Part shown: positions 50,343 through 58,966 of the stretch, in pieces
Numbering within the stretch: the first letter of the stretch is position 1
Layout of the letters: every line of letters starts with the position of its first letter
DNA from: Pseudoxanthomonas sp.
GTDB taxonomy: Bacteria; Pseudomonadota; Gammaproteobacteria; Xanthomonadales; Xanthomonadaceae
Reading direction: 5' to 3'
Assembly: GCF_027498035.1 (NCBI RefSeq)
Contig: NZ_CP114978.1
Span: 1,736,001-1,800,000 of the forward strand
Length of the DNA stretch: 64,000 nt
Made by a program: the position numbers and the translations under genes
Notes under the pieces: model-generated
Told to the model about the DNA's origin: nothing
Database searches by the model: none
Seen by the model: only the letters and a program-made list of their open reading frames with translations

Positions 50343-51728
50343 CTACAGCAGCACCTGTCCGCTGCCGCAGTGCAGGCGCACGCGCGCGCCGCCCAGCGGG
50401 CTACTGTCCAGCGCGACTTCAAACCCGTGCAGCCCGGTGATGGCCGCCACGATCGACAGGCCCAGGCCGAAGCCGGCACGCGTTTCGCCCGCTTCACTGC
50501 GGTAGAAGCGCTGGAACACCGCGGCGCGCTCGGCTTCCGGCACGCCTGGCCCGGAATCCTGCACCTGGACCAGCGCGCCGTCCGCGCTGGGCTGGGCCGA
50601 CAGCAGGATCCGTCCCCGCTCCGGGGTGAACTTGATCGCGTTGCTGAGCAGGTTGCCCAGCGCCTCGAACATCAAGCCACGGTCACCCGGCACCGGCACC
50701 AACCCGTCGTGCAGCAGCAGCTGCAAATGCTGCTGCTTCTGTTCGGCCAGCGGCACGTAGAAGGCATGCACTTCCTGCAGCAGCGCGGCCAGGTCCAGCG
50801 CGACGAAGCCGGAGCGACGCTGGTGGTCTTCCAGTTCGGAGATGCGCAGCAGCGCGCGGAAGCGCGCCATCAGCAGGTCGGTTTCGTCCAGCACGTGCTC
50901 CAGCTGCAGCGCCTGGGCACTGTCATCCTCAGCCTGGCTGCGCATGCGGTACAGCTGCGCGCGCAAGCGGGTCAGCGGCGTGCGCAGGTCGTGGGCGATG
51001 TTGTCGCAGACGCCTTTGACTTCGTGCATCAAGCGTTCGATCCGCTCCAGCATCGCGTTGACGATGCTGGCCAGCATGTCCAGCTCGTCGCGCTGGACCG
51101 ACAGCGGCAGGCGCTGGCCCAGGTCACCGGCAACGATGCGCTCCACGCTGTCCTGGATCGTGCGGATCCGGCGCAGCGGCCGCCGTCGCAACAGGTGCCA
51201 GCCGATCAGGCCCGGGATCACGGTCAGCAGCACGCCCCACACCAGTGCGTCCAGGATGATGCGGGTCACCGCCATCAGCGAGCCGTTGTCGCGCACCAGC
51301 ACCAGCAGGCGATCATCGCTGGTGCGCATGGCCAGCGCCTCGCTGCTGCCATACGACCGCCCGTTGGCGCCGGTGCGCTTGCCCAGGTGATGGATCCGCC
51401 CGTCCAGGGTCAGCCCGGCGGGGATCGAGTGCATCTGGCCGTACTGCGGCGTGCCATCGAGCGCGAACAGGCCGTACGCGTCGATGCCATGCACGTCATA
51501 GCGTTTGTTGCCCACCAGCGCCTGTTCCAGCGCCTGCCCGCTGAGCTGTTCGAACAGGTGCGCCCGCTGCAGCAGGCCCTGCTGGGCCAGGCCGTCCAGG
51601 TAATCGGAGACCTTCCAGTACATCACCCCCATCAGCAGGCAGCACCAGGTCGCGAACAACAGCGAATACAGCGCCAGCAGCCGGCTGGTGGACGAACGCC
51701 AGCCTTCAGACAGGTTCGGAAAGGACAT
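50343..51728 (-). CDS. Membrane sensor histidine kinase of an OmpR-type system
   Basis: A 461-residue kinase with two transmembrane segments (about 17-40 and 158-180) enclosing a ~115-residue periplasmic sensor. A HAMP linker, HisKA with phosphoacceptor His246 (DNIAHDLRTPLTRLR), and the HATPase with NLLSNAIKFTP (N box), VQDSGPGVP (G1) and GFGLGLSIV (G2) follow. The start overlaps the regulator gene by 23 bases. Gene order regulator-kinase-pump suggests it senses an envelope stress or toxic compound exported by the following RND system. Confidence 0.93.
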   Translation of the reverse strand: MSFPNLSEGWRSSTSRLLALYSLLFATWCCLLMGVMYWKVSDYLDGLAQQGLLQRAHLFEQLSGQALEQALVGNKRYDVHGIDAYGLFALDGTPQYGQMHSIPAGLTLDGRIHHLGKRTGANGRSYGSSEALAMRTSDDRLLVLVRDNGSLMAVTRIILDALVWGVLLTVIPGLIGWHLLRRRPLRRIRTIQDSVERIVAGDLGQRLPLSVQRDELDMLASIVNAMLERIERLMHEVKGVCDNIAHDLRTPLTRLRAQLYRMRSQAEDDSAQALQLEHVLDETDLLMARFRALLRISELEDHQRRSGFVALDLAALLQEVHAFYVPLAEQKQQHLQLLLHDGLVPVPGDRGLMFEALGNLLSNAIKFTPERGRILLSAQPSADGALVQVQDSGPGVPEAERAAVFQRFYRSEAGETRAGFGLGLSIVAAITGLHGFEVALDSSPLGGARVRLHCGSGQVLL

Positions 51729-52395
51729 AGCCAGTACCGCGCACGGTGCGGATCAGGGCGACGCTGCCGGGCGGGTCGAGCTTCTTGCGCAGGCGGCCGA
51801 TATGGACGTCGATCAGGTTGGTGCCGGGATCGAAGTGGTAACCCCAGACTTCCTCGAAGATCATCATCCGGGTCAACACCTGGCCTGGGTTGCGCAGCAG
51901 GAATTCCAGCAGTTTCAGCTCGGTCGGCAGCAGGTTCAGCGCGCGGCCGCCGCGCGTGGCGGTGTGGGCCAGCAGGTTCAACTCCAGGTCGGCCAGCCGC
52001 AGCACCGCCTCGCTCGTGGCCACCATGGCCTGCTGGCCGCGCCGCAGCAGCACTTCGACCCGCGCGGCCATCTCATCGGAGGCGAAAGGCTTGGTCAGGT
52101 AATCGTCGCCGCCGGCACGCAGTCCCAGCACGCGTTGGTCGACATCGGACAACGCGCTGATCATCAGCACCGGCGTGTCGATGCCCAGCGTGCGCAGCGT
52201 GGTGACGATGGCCAGCCCATCCACGCCGGGCAGCATGCGATCCAGGGTGATGGCGTCGTAGTTGCCTGACATCGCCTTGACCAGGCCTTCGCGGCCGTCG
52301 GCGACCAGGTCGACATCGAGGCCACGGCCACGCAGTTCGGCGGCGATTTCCTGGCCGGTGACCGAATCGTCTTCGATGGACAGGACGCGGGGCAT
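51706..52395 (-). CDS. OmpR/PhoB-family response regulator
   Basis: A 229-residue regulator. The start at 52395 gives MPRVLSIEDDSVTGQEIAAE. The receiver has Asp52 (ITLDRMLPGVDG) and Lys102 (YLTKPFASDEM). The winged-helix output domain contains LLPTELKLLEFLLRNPGQVLTR, GTNLIDVHIGRLRKKL and the C-terminal IRTVRGTGYVL. It is first in the minus-strand order regulator-kinase-RND genes and most likely activates that efflux operon. The 244 bases between its start and the Lrp locus show no gene. Confidence 0.94.
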   Translation of the reverse strand: MPRVLSIEDDSVTGQEIAAELRGRGLDVDLVADGREGLVKAMSGNYDAITLDRMLPGVDGLAIVTTLRTLGIDTPVLMISALSDVDQRVLGLRAGGDDYLTKPFASDEMAARVEVLLRRGQQAMVATSEAVLRLADLELNLLAHTATRGGRALNLLPTELKLLEFLLRNPGQVLTRMMIFEEVWGYHFDPGTNLIDVHIGRLRKKLDPPGSVALIRTVRGTGYVLSEPV

Positions 52396-52639
52396 GGACG
52401 GACGTGGGTTGCGGAACGAAGGAGGCGGCCACCCAGGACGCGCGTGGATCGGCGCCTTCATAGTGCCATGCCGATGCCAGGCGACATCGACGCATGGCCG
52501 CTGCGGTTCAGGCTGTCGTGCCGAGATCTCGTCGAAACACCACCAGCACACCACCCGCATCCCGCTGCCGCAAGGCCATTGCCCGCGGGATGCGCAGCGG
52601 AACCTGCCAGCCACACTGGAACAACACGGCGCGGCGCGC

Positions 52640-53126
52640 CTAGACCAGCGATTTCATCGAGACATCCACCTTGACGATGGGCGACTTGATGACGATGTAC
52701 GAAAAATACTTGCTGATGCCGATGTCGCGGTCGAGCAGCTGCTCGATCAGGCCCTGGTAATGCGCCACGTCGCGCACCACGAACTTGAGCAGGTAGTCGA
52801 AGCCCCCGCTGACCAGGTGGCATTCGTTGAGCTCATCGACGCTGCGCAGGCCAAGCTCGAACTTGTCGAAGTCCTCACGCCGGTGGTTGACCAGCGTGAC
52901 CGAGGTATAGACCACCTGCACCCGGAACAGCTTGGCCAGGTTGATGCGCGCACCGTAGCCGGTGATGTAGCCCGCGCGTTCCAGCCGCTTGACCCGGGCC
53001 AGGCACGGGCTGGCGGACAACCCGACGCGATCGGCCAGGTCGGCGTTGGTGACCCGGCCGTTGCGTTGCAGCTCCGCAAAGGATGTTGATGTCGATGCGG
53101 TCGAGCTTGGGCAGTTTGTCCATCAT
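52640..53126 (-). pseudogene. lrp: Lrp/AsnC-family regulator broken by a one-base frameshift
   Basis: The N-terminus starts at 53126 (MMDKLPKLDRIDINIL) and is then read out of frame after an AAA run on the plus strand (53078-53080; TTT in the coding strand). Removing one T restores AELQRNGRVTNADLADRVGL joined to SASPCLARVKRLERAGYI, the normal Lrp helix-turn-helix, and the rest is an intact RAM effector domain (NECHLVSGGFDYLLK) ending VSMKSLV. As written, no single ORF contains the whole DNA-binding domain; an internal ATG at 53020 would give only the effector half. It is either a sequencing error or a recent real mutation. Lrp proteins often control amino acid genes such as dadA-alr. Confidence 0.85.
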
Positions 53127-53284
53127 CGTGGCGGGATCACGCCGCTCCGCTGCATCTGGTCGGGGACGCTGGAGCCGCGGGGTTCGATGTGGGGGAGGAT
53201 CACGAGCTTGTCGTACTTCTTCAGGGACTGGAGCGCGCCGGGGGACTCCGGGAACGTCGGCCAGCTGCGCACCGACCGGCCGTA
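53127..53284 (-). pseudogene. Relic of a HAD-superfamily (haloacid dehalogenase type II) gene
   Basis: On the minus strand a ~45-residue stretch reads YGRSVRSWPTFPESPGALQ and SLKKYDKLVILPHIEPRG, resembling the middle of type II haloacid dehalogenase-like proteins, where the usual text is WPAFPDS-ALxxLK-xYKLVILSNIDR. The catalytic N-terminal Asp region and the C-terminal part are absent, and the expected Ser-Asn pair of motif II is changed to Pro-His. It ends exactly at the Lrp start codon. It looks like a gene fragment left by deletion. The identification is by eye. Confidence 0.5.
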
Positions 53285-53563
53285 GTTTTCGCATTCATCC
53301 ACCGAAACCGCAACGTCCCTTTCCCTGGCCGGGCGCTTGCGCACCACCCACGACGCCCGCCCATGGCCTGGCATGCCGCCCTGCCCCGGCGGCCGGATCA
53401 GGGCCAATCGGCCATTGACCAGGGCATGACCATCGCGTCATAGGTATCGCGGGGCCGTCCACAAGGATGCAAGACTGGACCGGCCCCGACAAACCCCTGT
53501 AAACCGATCGCGTAGCATGCCGCGACCTGCCCGCCCCCCACCACCAGAAATCCCTGCCTCGCC

Positions 53564-54763
53564 ATGCGCCATTCCGCTGTGTTGTCGTACCGCCACGTTT
53601 TGATGGAAAGCAGGTCCGGGACAGGCACAGCGCCGCTGGCCGCGCTGCTGCTCGGCATCGCACTGTTGCTGGGCGGTTGCCAGGGCAAAGGCGAAGCGCC
53701 AACCGCCAAGGCCAAACAGGTCGAAGTCCTGGTCCTGAAACCCGAAGCAGTCGCGCTGGATGCCGAACTCGCCGGGCGCACCGTGGCTTCGGAAGAATCC
53801 GAGGTGCGGCCGCAGGTCAGCGGGGTGCTGCTCAAGCGCCTGTTCACCCAGGGCGACACGGTCAAGGCCGGGCAGCCGCTGTTCCAGATCGAACCCACGC
53901 TGTACCAGGCCGCGGCCAACGAAGCCCAAGCCAACCTGGCCACCAGCCAGGCCGCGCTGGTCACCGCCAGACTGCAGGCACAGCGCTACGAAGCGCTGGG
54001 CAAGCAGCAGATGATTTCCCGGCAGGACGTGGATGATGCGGTGGCCACTTACAAGCAGGCGGCCGCCAGTGCCGATGCCAGTCGCGCCGCGTTGGATACC
54101 GCACGTACCAACCTGCGTTTCGCCACGGTCACCGCACCGATCAGTGGCCGCATCGGCCGCGCCGCGGTGACCCCGGGCGCGCTGGTCACCGCCAGCCAGA
54201 CCGATGCCATCGCCAAGATCCAGCAGCTGGACCCGATGAACGTGGACATCACCCAGTCCGGCAACCAGTTCCTGGCGCTGCGCCGGGCCATCGCCAATGG
54301 CGGCGTGCAGGCCTCCACGGCCCCGGTGACGCTCAAGCTGTCCGATGGCAGCGACTATCCGGTGGCCGGCACGCTGGAATTCGCCGACATCGACGTCGAT
54401 GAAACCACCGGCAGCATCACCTTGCGCGCGCAGTTCCCCAATCCTGACGGCCAGCTGCTGCCGGGCATGTACGTGCGTGCGATGGTCGGCCAGGGCGTGC
54501 GCCAACAGGCGCTGCTGGTACCACAGACCGCCGTGGATCGCACTCCGCGCGGCGACGCGCAGGCCTGGGTGGTGGGCAGTGACGACGTGGTCCACCTGCG
54601 CGAGTTCAGGACGGTGCGCGCGGTCGGCAACCGCTGGCTGGTGGCCGATGGCCTGCAGGCCGGCGACCGGATCGTGGTCAGCGGTTCGCAGGGATTGAGC
54701 GATGGCGCCAAGGTGACCGTGACCACCCAACCGGCCACCGCTGCCGCCACCCAACAGGGCTGA
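53564..54763 (+). CDS. RND efflux adaptor lipoprotein (AcrA/MexA type)
   Basis: A 399-residue membrane fusion protein. Met14 (53603) is an equally good start and gives a cleaner lipoprotein signal peptide ending in LLLGG-C; neither has a clear ribosome-binding site. Lipoyl halves are VRPQVSGVLLKRLFTQGDTV and ATVTAPISGRIGRAAVTPG, separated by a coiled-coil hairpin. SNPDGQ-like PNPDGQLLPGMYVRA and GLSDGAKV in the C-terminal domains are typical of AcrA. It is followed 7 bases later by the pump gene. The upstream region 53285-53563 shows no gene. Confidence 0.93.
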   Translation: MRHSAVLSYRHVLMESRSGTGTAPLAALLLGIALLLGGCQGKGEAPTAKAKQVEVLVLKPEAVALDAELAGRTVASEESEVRPQVSGVLLKRLFTQGDTVKAGQPLFQIEPTLYQAAANEAQANLATSQAALVTARLQAQRYEALGKQQMISRQDVDDAVATYKQAAASADASRAALDTARTNLRFATVTAPISGRIGRAAVTPGALVTASQTDAIAKIQQLDPMNVDITQSGNQFLALRRAIANGGVQASTAPVTLKLSDGSDYPVAGTLEFADIDVDETTGSITLRAQFPNPDGQLLPGMYVRAMVGQGVRQQALLVPQTAVDRTPRGDAQAWVVGSDDVVHLREFRTVRAVGNRWLVADGLQAGDRIVVSGSQGLSDGAKVTVTTQPATAAATQQG

Positions 54764-54770
54764 CCGATCC

Positions 54771-57700
54771 ATGCTGCCGCGCTTCTTCATCCACCGGCCA
54801 ATCTTCGCGTGGGTGCTCGCGATCGTCATCATGGCCATGGGCGCCATCGCGATCCGCACCCTGGCCGTGGAGCAGTACCCGGACATCGCCCCGCCGCAGG
54901 TCAATGTCACCGCCACCTACAACGGCGCTTCGGCGCAGACGGTGGAAGACAGCGTCACCCAGGTGATCGAGCAGCAGATCAAGGGCATCGACCACCTGCT
55001 GTATTTCTCATCGACCAGCTCCTCGTCGGGGCAGGCGCGCATCAGCATCACCTTCGACCAGTCCGCCAATCCGGACATCGCCCAGGTCCAGGTGCAGAAC
55101 GCGGTCAACCAGGCCCTGAACCGGCTGCCGCAGGAGGTGCAGGAACAAGGCGTCACCGTGGCCAAGTCGCAGGGCGACAGCCTGATGGTGGTGGCCCTGT
55201 ACGACACCACCCGCAAGATGTCGCGCGTGGACGTAGCCGATTTCCTGGTCAGCAACCTGCAGGACCCGATCAGCCGCATCAGCGGCGTGGGCGAGATCAA
55301 CGTGTTCGGCGCGCAGTACGCCATGCGCGTATGGCTGGACCCGCACAAGCTCAACGCCTACCAGCTGATGCCCAGCGATGTGCGCAGCGCGATCGAGGAC
55401 CAGAACACCCAGGTCACCGCTGGCGAGATCGGCGCGCTGCCGACCGGCCCGGACCAGGCGCTCAACGCCACGGTCACCGCGCAGTCGCGCCTGCAGACGC
55501 CAGAGCAGTTCCGCAACATCATCCTGACCACCCTGCCCAGCGGTGCAAGCGTGCGCCTGGGTGATGTGGCCCGTGTCGAGATCGGCGCGGAGAACTACCA
55601 GACCAGCAGCTTCCTCAACGGCTATCCGGCCTCGGGTTTCTCGGTGTCGCTGTCCTCGGGCGCCAATGCGCTGGCCACTGCCGATGCGGTGCGTGCGGAA
55701 GTCCAACGCCTGTCGCCCACCTTCCCACCCGGCATCAGGATCGCCTACCCGCGCGACAGCACGCCGTTCGTGCGGGTGTCGGTGGAAGGCGTGGTCCACA
55801 CGCTGATCGAGGCCATCATCCTGGTGGTGGTGGTGATGTACCTGTTCCTGCAGAACGCCCGCGCCACGCTGATCCCGGCGATCACGGTGCCGGTAGTGCT
55901 GCTGGGCACGTTCGGCGTGCTGGCGCTGGCCGGTTTCACCATCAACACGCTGACCCTGTTCGCGATGGTGCTGGCGATCGGCCTGCTGGTCGATGACGCC
56001 ATCGTGGTGGTGGAAAACGTCGAACGGATCATGCACGAGGAGCACCTGCCCCCGCGCGAAGCCACCGAAAAATCGATGGGCGAGATCACCGGCGCGCTGG
56101 TCGGCATCACCGTCGTGCTGGGCGCGGTCTTCCTGCCGATGGCGCTGTTCGGCGGCTCGACCGGCATCATCTATCGCCAGTTCTCGATCACGATTGCCTC
56201 GGCCATGGCGCTGTCGGCGTTGATCGCACTGACCCTGACCCCGGCGCTGTGCGCGACCCTGCTCAAGCCGGTGGAAAAGGAACGCAAGCCGGGCCGGTTC
56301 TTCCGCTGGTTCAACCGTGGCGTGGAACGCACCCAGGGCGCCTACCGGCGCCGGCTGGGCACCGTGCTCGGCCAGCCCAGGCGCTGGATGGCGCTGTACC
56401 TGGTGATCGCGGCGGTGATGGTGGCGCTGTACCTGCGCATGCCGACCGGCTTTTTACCGGTGGAGGACCAAGGCCAGGTGATGGTCCAGTTCACCACGCC
56501 CGAAGGCACGCCGATGGCGCAGACCGAAGCGTTGGCCGAGCAGATCAGCCACTACTTCCTGGCCGAAGAGAAAGCCAACGTGGATGCGGTGTTCCTGGTG
56601 GTCGGGCGCAACAACGCCGGCACCGGCCAGAACGCAGGCCAGGGCTTCCTGGCGCTCAAGCCCTGGGGCACGCGCAACCGCGACAACACCGCCGCGGCGA
56701 TCATCGACCGCGCCAACAAGCACTTCGCCCAGCTGGGCAATGCCAAGGTCAGCGTGCTGTCGCCGCCGGCGGTGCGCGGCCTGGGCCAGTCCAGCGGCTT
56801 CGAGCTGTGGATGCGCGATACCGATGGCGCCGGCCGGACCGCGCTCAACATCGCGCAGGAAAAAGTCCTGCAGCAGGCCAGCAACGATCCACAGCTGACC
56901 GCCGTGCGCCTCAACGGACTAGGCGACAAGGCCCAGCTGCAGGTGGACATCGACCACGCCCAGGCCAGCGCGCTGGGCCTGGCGCAGAGCGACATCAATG
57001 CCACCCTGGCCACTGCCTGGGGCGGCAGCTACGTCAACGATTTCATCGACCGTGGCCGGGTCAAGCGCGTGTACGTGCAGGGCGATGCGCCGTATCGCGC
57101 CCTGCCCGAGGACATCGACCAGTGGTATGTGCGCGGCAGCAGCGGCCAGATGGCGCCGTTCGACAGCTTCGCCAGCATCCACTGGACCCGTGGCCCGCAG
57201 CTGCAGCAGCGCTTCAACGGCCTGCCCGCGGTGCAGCTGCAGGGCAGCGCGGCGGCCGGCGAAAGTTCCGGCGCGGCGATGCAGAAGATGCAGGACATCG
57301 TCGCCACGCAGCAGGGTTTCGACCTGCAGTGGAGTGGCCTGTCCTACCAGGAACAGCTGTCCAGCAACCAGACGCTATGGCTGTACGGCGCCTCGATTGC
57401 CTTCATCTTCCTGTGCCTGGCCGCGCTCTATGAAAGCTGGTCGATCCCGATCGCGGTGCTGATGGTGATCCCGCTGGGCGTGCTGGGCACGGTCGTGGCG
57501 ACCACGCTGGCCGGCTTCGTCAACGACATCTATTTCCAGGTGGGCCTGCTCACCACGATTGGCTTGTCGGCAAAGAACGCGATCCTGATCGTGGAGTTCG
57601 CCGAAGCCGAAGAGAAAGCCGGCCGCTCGCCGATCGCCGCCGCGCTGGAAGGCGCACGCCTGCGCCTGCGCCCGATCGTGATGACTTCGCTGGCGTTCGT

Positions 57701-57884
57701 TGCCGGCGTGATCCCGCTGGCGCTGTCCACCGGCGCCGGCGCGGCCAGCCGCCGCGAGATCGGCATCAGCGTGATCGGCGGCATGTTCACCGGCACGCTG
57801 CTGGCGGTGATGCTGGTGCCGCTGTTCTTCGTGCTGGTGCGCAGGGCGCGGCCGGGGCAGGCCCAGGACGGCCACGCGACCTGA
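54771..57884 (+). CDS. RND multidrug efflux pump (AcrB/MexB, HAE-1 type)
   Basis: A 1037-residue inner-membrane transporter. The N-terminus MLPRFFIHRPIFAWVLAIVI is diagnostic of HAE-1 pumps. The proton relay is intact: IGLLVDDAIVVVENVERI in helix 4 and SAKNAILIVEFAEAEE in helix 10. The docking/porter motifs QNAVNQALNRLPQEV and RNNAGTGQNAGQGF are present. It should export hydrophobic drugs, detergents or solvents by proton antiport. No outer-membrane channel gene follows, so it probably uses the TolC at 14.2 kb. No local regulator overlaps it; the converging LysR is 12 bases away. Confidence 0.95.
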   Translation: MLPRFFIHRPIFAWVLAIVIMAMGAIAIRTLAVEQYPDIAPPQVNVTATYNGASAQTVEDSVTQVIEQQIKGIDHLLYFSSTSSSSGQARISITFDQSANPDIAQVQVQNAVNQALNRLPQEVQEQGVTVAKSQGDSLMVVALYDTTRKMSRVDVADFLVSNLQDPISRISGVGEINVFGAQYAMRVWLDPHKLNAYQLMPSDVRSAIEDQNTQVTAGEIGALPTGPDQALNATVTAQSRLQTPEQFRNIILTTLPSGASVRLGDVARVEIGAENYQTSSFLNGYPASGFSVSLSSGANALATADAVRAEVQRLSPTFPPGIRIAYPRDSTPFVRVSVEGVVHTLIEAIILVVVVMYLFLQNARATLIPAITVPVVLLGTFGVLALAGFTINTLTLFAMVLAIGLLVDDAIVVVENVERIMHEEHLPPREATEKSMGEITGALVGITVVLGAVFLPMALFGGSTGIIYRQFSITIASAMALSALIALTLTPALCATLLKPVEKERKPGRFFRWFNRGVERTQGAYRRRLGTVLGQPRRWMALYLVIAAVMVALYLRMPTGFLPVEDQGQVMVQFTTPEGTPMAQTEALAEQISHYFLAEEKANVDAVFLVVGRNNAGTGQNAGQGFLALKPWGTRNRDNTAAAIIDRANKHFAQLGNAKVSVLSPPAVRGLGQSSGFELWMRDTDGAGRTALNIAQEKVLQQASNDPQLTAVRLNGLGDKAQLQVDIDHAQASALGLAQSDINATLATAWGGSYVNDFIDRGRVKRVYVQGDAPYRALPEDIDQWYVRGSSGQMAPFDSFASIHWTRGPQLQQRFNGLPAVQLQGSAAAGESSGAAMQKMQDIVATQQGFDLQWSGLSYQEQLSSNQTLWLYGASIAFIFLCLAALYESWSIPIAVLMVIPLGVLGTVVATTLAGFVNDIYFQVGLLTTIGLSAKNAILIVEFAEAEEKAGRSPIAAALEGARLRLRPIVMTSLAFVAGVIPLALSTGAGAASRREIGISVIGGMFTGTLLAVMLVPLFFVLVRRARPGQAQDGHAT

Positions 57885-57896
57885 GCGGGCAGCTGA

Positions 57897-58871
57897 TCAA
57901 TCAAGCCGGCCGGCCACGGGCGACGCCAGGCTTCCACCCTGCGCGGCCACGGCGAACAGCGTCTCGCGCAGCCACCGGTGCGCGGCATCGTCCGCGTGCC
58001 GGGGATGCCAGGCCGCACTCAGGCTGAAGGCGTCCACCTCCAACGGCACCGGCAGCAGGTCCAGCCGGTCGGCGAAGCGCGCCAGGAATCGCCGGGGCAG
58101 CACGCACACGCAATCGCTGGCCTCCAGCACCAGCGGCGCCAGGTGGTATTGCTGCACCGACACCGCCACCCGGCGCTGGTACCCCTGGCGCTTGAGCAGG
58201 TCATCCATGAATCCATGGAAATGGCCGCCATCCCCGGACACGATCACATGCAGTAGCGCGCTGTACTCGGCCAGGTCCGGCGGCGCCAGGCCGCGCGGAT
58301 GGCCCTTGCGCTGGGCCATCACGTAGGACTCGCGCAACAGCGGGCGCGCCTGCAGGCCCGCGGGAATGGAAAAATCGGCAGCGATCACCAGGTCGGCCTG
58401 GCCGCTGTCCAGCCGCGCGCCCAGCTGCGCCGACGCCACCGACTGGAAGCCCAGCTGCACCTTCGGCGCGCACGCGGTGATGTGGCGGATCAGGTCGATG
58501 CCCACCATCACCATGCCGTTGTCGCTGGCCACCAGCTGGAAGCGCCGCGCGTCCTGGCCGGGATCGAAGCCCACACCCTGCCCCATCGCCGCCTGCACGC
58601 CTTGCAGCGCCGCTCGCAGGCTGGGGCGGATGGCCAGCGCGCGGGCGGTCAGGATCATGCCGCGACCGTGGGTGGCGGGCACCAGCAGGCGATCACCGGT
58701 GAGTTGGCGCAGTCGTGCCAGTTGCGCCGACAGCGCCGGCTGGCTCAGGTGCAGACGTGCCGCGGCCCGGGTGACGTTGGCCTCCTCCAGCAGTACGTCC
58801 AAGGCACCCAGCAGCGCCAGGTCGGCCCCTCGCCAGGCCGAGAACATATCCACCATATTGATATCTTCCAT
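57897..58871 (-). CDS. LysR-family transcriptional regulator
   Basis: A 324-residue regulator if translation starts at 58871 (MEDINMVDMFSAW); Met6 at 58856 is an alternative. The winged helix includes ALDVLLEEANVTRAAARLHLSQPALSAQLARLRQLTGDRLLV. The C-terminal effector domain starts around residue 95. The sequence resembles the NodD/PcpR-like group. It is divergent from the MFS exporter gene 96 bases away, with AT-rich DNA (ATATTGATATCTTCCATAC) between or over the start, so it likely controls that exporter. Confidence 0.88.
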   Translation of the reverse strand: MEDINMVDMFSAWRGADLALLGALDVLLEEANVTRAAARLHLSQPALSAQLARLRQLTGDRLLVPATHGRGMILTARALAIRPSLRAALQGVQAAMGQGVGFDPGQDARRFQLVASDNGMVMVGIDLIRHITACAPKVQLGFQSVASAQLGARLDSGQADLVIAADFSIPAGLQARPLLRESYVMAQRKGHPRGLAPPDLAEYSALLHVIVSGDGGHFHGFMDDLLKRQGYQRRVAVSVQQYHLAPLVLEASDCVCVLPRRFLARFADRLDLLPVPLEVDAFSLSAAWHPRHADDAAHRWLRETLFAVAAQGGSLASPVAGRLD

Positions 58872-58966
58872 ACTGACAATCGATTTCAAAGATACCAAGC
58901 ATGTCCCCAGACTGGCGCCCCGCTCACTGCAGGCGCGCCGGGCACGGCCCGCCACCGAAGCCCGCC

